A stretch of 64,000 bases of DNA from Kosakonia sp. BYX6 (lineage in GTDB: Bacteria; Pseudomonadota; Gammaproteobacteria; Enterobacterales; Enterobacteriaceae), in assembly GCF_038449125.1 (NCBI RefSeq), contig NZ_CP151800.1, positions 1,770,406 to 1,834,405 of the forward strand, in the 5' to 3' direction. Below are positions 62,459 to 64,000 of this stretch, piece after piece (the first letter of the stretch is position 1; each line of letters begins with the position of its first letter). Under the pieces are notes generated by a model that was given only the letters and a program-made list of their open reading frames with translations, had not been told where the DNA came from and ran no database searches. A program made the translations under genes and the position numbers.

Positions 62459-63838
62459 ATGTCAGACAGGCGCAGCGCCTTTATCCTTGCCGGAACCGGC
62501 AGCGGCTGTGGGAAAACCACCGTCACGCTGGGACTGCTTACTGCGTTGCAGCGCCGGGGCTTGCGCGTACAGCCCTTCAAAATCGGGCCGGACTATCTCG
62601 ATACCGCCTGGCACAGCGCCATTTCCGGCGTGCCTTCCCGCAACCTCGACAGCTTTATGCTGCCGGAAGCCACACTGAATGCCCTCTTTACTGAACACCT
62701 GCTCGCCGCCGACGTCGCTGTGATCGAAGGCGTGATGGGGCTTTATGACGGCTACGGCACCGACCCCCACTATTGCAGCAGCGCCGCGCTGGCAAAACAG
62801 CTTGGCGTGCCGGTCATTTTATTGGTCGATGGCAAAGCGGTTTCCACCTCCATTGCCGCCACGGTGATGGGCTTTCAACACTTCGACCCGCAGTTGTCCA
62901 TTGCCGGGGTGATCGTTAATCGCGTCAACAGCGACAGCCACTTTCAGTTACTCAAACTGGCCATTGAACACTACTGCGATGTGCCGGTGCTGGGTTATGT
63001 GCCGGTCGCGCCGGATGTGTCGCTGCCGGAGCGCCACCTTGGGCTCGTCACCGCCCGCGAATCGGGGGTGGCAATGCAGCCGTGGCAGAGCTTCGCGGAC
63101 CTGTTGGCGCAAACGCTGGATATTGACCGCTTGCTTAATGTGAGCAAGCTTTCCTCTCTTCCCGCAGGGGAATGGCCGAAATGCCCGTCTGAACAGGCGG
63201 GCGCCGGGCTGACGCTGGCGTTAGCCGAGGATGAAGCCTTCAACTTTTATTACCCCGATAACCTGCAATTGCTGGAGCGCGCGGGCGTACGCATTGTGCG
63301 TTTTAGCCCGCTGCATGACCGCGAACTGCCCGATTGCCAGATGATGTGGCTCGGCGGCGGCTACCCGGAACTACACGCCCGCGCGTTGTCTGCAAACCAG
63401 CCGATGCTGGCGGCCATTCGCGCGGCGCACCAGCGCGGCGTGGCGATCTACGCCGAATGCGGCGGCCTGATGTATCTCGGTGATTCACTGTGCGATGCCG
63501 ATGGCAACGCATGGCCAATGGTCGGTGTGATCCCCGGTCGCAGTCAAATGGGCAAACGGCTGACCCGCTTTGGCTACTGCGAAGCCCGCGCTATGCAGCA
63601 GACGTTGCTGGCCGCGCCCGGTGAAACGCTCCGCGGGCATGAATTTCACTACTCGGACTTTACCCCGGCAGTGGATGCCGTACTGGATTGCCACAAAACC
63701 CGTGATGGCGAAGAACTCAAACGCTGGCAGGGCGGTTGGCAGGTCGGCAACACCTTCGCCAGCTATTTGCATCTGCATTTTGGCCAGCGCCCGCACATGC
63801 TCAACCACTGGTTTGCCGCCGCAAGGAGTGTGCAATGA
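62459..63838 (+). CDS. cbiA: Cobyrinate a,c-diamide synthase CbiA
   Basis: This protein of 459 residues joins an ATP-binding domain (P-loop GTGSGCGKTT at about 12-21) to a class I glutamine amidotransferase domain with the nucleophile in IYAECGGLMYLG and a C-terminal GHEFHYSDF. It amidates the a and c side chains of cobyrinic acid in anaerobic B12 synthesis. ATG 62459 follows CAGGA and gives the Salmonella length; the upstream frame lies in the leader. It overlaps cbiB by 4 bases. Confidence 0.95.
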   Translation: MSDRRSAFILAGTGSGCGKTTVTLGLLTALQRRGLRVQPFKIGPDYLDTAWHSAISGVPSRNLDSFMLPEATLNALFTEHLLAADVAVIEGVMGLYDGYGTDPHYCSSAALAKQLGVPVILLVDGKAVSTSIAATVMGFQHFDPQLSIAGVIVNRVNSDSHFQLLKLAIEHYCDVPVLGYVPVAPDVSLPERHLGLVTARESGVAMQPWQSFADLLAQTLDIDRLLNVSKLSSLPAGEWPKCPSEQAGAGLTLALAEDEAFNFYYPDNLQLLERAGVRIVRFSPLHDRELPDCQMMWLGGGYPELHARALSANQPMLAAIRAAHQRGVAIYAECGGLMYLGDSLCDADGNAWPMVGVIPGRSQMGKRLTRFGYCEARAMQQTLLAAPGETLRGHEFHYSDFTPAVDAVLDCHKTRDGEELKRWQGGWQVGNTFASYLHLHFGQRPHMLNHWFAAARSVQ

Positions 63839-64000
63839 CGTTGCTGGCCTGGTGTGTGGCTTTTTTACTCGATGGTCTGCTTGGCGACCCGCCGCACTGG
63901 CCGCATCCGGTGCGCTGGATTGGCGCGTTTATCAGCTTGACGCAGCGCGCCGTGCGCAAAGTGTGCCGCAGCGAGAGCACATTACGCCTTGGCGGCGGGG
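63835..64000 (+). CDS. cbiB: Adenosylcobinamide-phosphate synthase CbiB (5' end only)
   Basis: The frame starts at ATG 63835, overlapping the cbiA stop, and runs off the window after 55 residues. It begins MTLLAWCVAFLLDGLLGDPP and continues with a WPHPVRWIG segment, both typical of CbiB, an inner-membrane enzyme that attaches the aminopropanol linker to the corrin ring. The aminopropanol phosphate comes from threonine phosphate made by PduX. Confidence 0.93.
   Translation, partial: MTLLAWCVAFLLDGLLGDPPHWPHPVRWIGAFISLTQRAVRKVCRSESTLRLGGG

Overview
This 64 kb window is a chromosomal segment of a member of the Enterobacteriaceae. The order gnd, ugd, wzzB, hisIFAHBCDG, yeeZ, plaP, yeeE, yeeD, sbcB, dacD, sbmC, yeeA, tmaR is the backbone known from Escherichia and Salmonella. 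The adjoining pdu operon, pduF, pocR and cbiAB match the B12-dependent 1,2-propanediol island known from Salmonella, Citrobacter and Klebsiella. It is not E. coli K-12-like, because the pdu/cbi block is present and yeeY and yoeB/yefM are absent. The genus cannot be fixed from the sequence alone.

Region 1 (1-17.4 kb, AT-rich, + strand) is the distal part of an O-antigen cluster. Genes at 110-8836 form a full set for CMP-N,N'-diacetyllegionaminic acid or an epimer: dehydratase, aminotransferase, hydrolysing 2-epimerase, synthase, acetyltransferase, PtmE-like CBS/nucleotidyltransferase, PtmF-like oxidoreductase, CMP-transferase and PtmA-like SDR. A Wzy-type polymerase, a glycosyltransferase with sialyltransferase-like motifs and a Wzx flippase follow. 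Next come fnlABC (UDP-L-FucNAc), wbuB (its transferase) and wbuC, closed by a terminator.

Region 2 (17.6-25.4 kb) holds rmlBDAC (dTDP-L-rhamnose), gnd, ugd and wzzB. The rml genes lie on the gnd side of the cluster and have their own leader. The predicted O unit therefore contains a legionaminic-type acid and L-FucNAc, and possibly L-Rha, although no rhamnosyltransferase is visible.

Region 3 (25.4-32.8 kb, - strand) is the complete histidine operon. It includes the hisL attenuator, whose leader peptide has seven consecutive His codons, and a REP element between hisG and hisD.

Region 4 (32.9-42 kb) is housekeeping: yeeZ, the putrescine importer plaP with an unusual leader, the thiosulfate uptake pair yeeE/yeeD, exonuclease I, DacD, the LexA-controlled sbmC, yeeA and tmaR.

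Region 5 (42-64 kb) is the propanediol-utilisation microcompartment operon pduABCDEGHJKLMNOPQSTUVW-cobA-pduX on the - strand. Diverging from it on the + strand are pduF, the regulator pocR, a cobalamin riboswitch, cbiA and the start of cbiB. A uroporphyrinogen-III methyltransferase gene sits inside the pdu operon between pduW and pduX, linking corrin supply to propanediol use. A 14-nt motif is shared by the pduF and cbi promoters, and all three island promoters have a TATAGT hexamer; these are candidate PocR promoters.

The most interesting points are the complete GDP-route-like legionaminate module with a candidate legionaminyltransferase, the leader peptide and terminator ahead of plaP, the cobA gene inside pdu, and the repeated motifs around pduF and cbiA. 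No CRISPR array, tRNA, rRNA, insertion sequence or prophage was seen.
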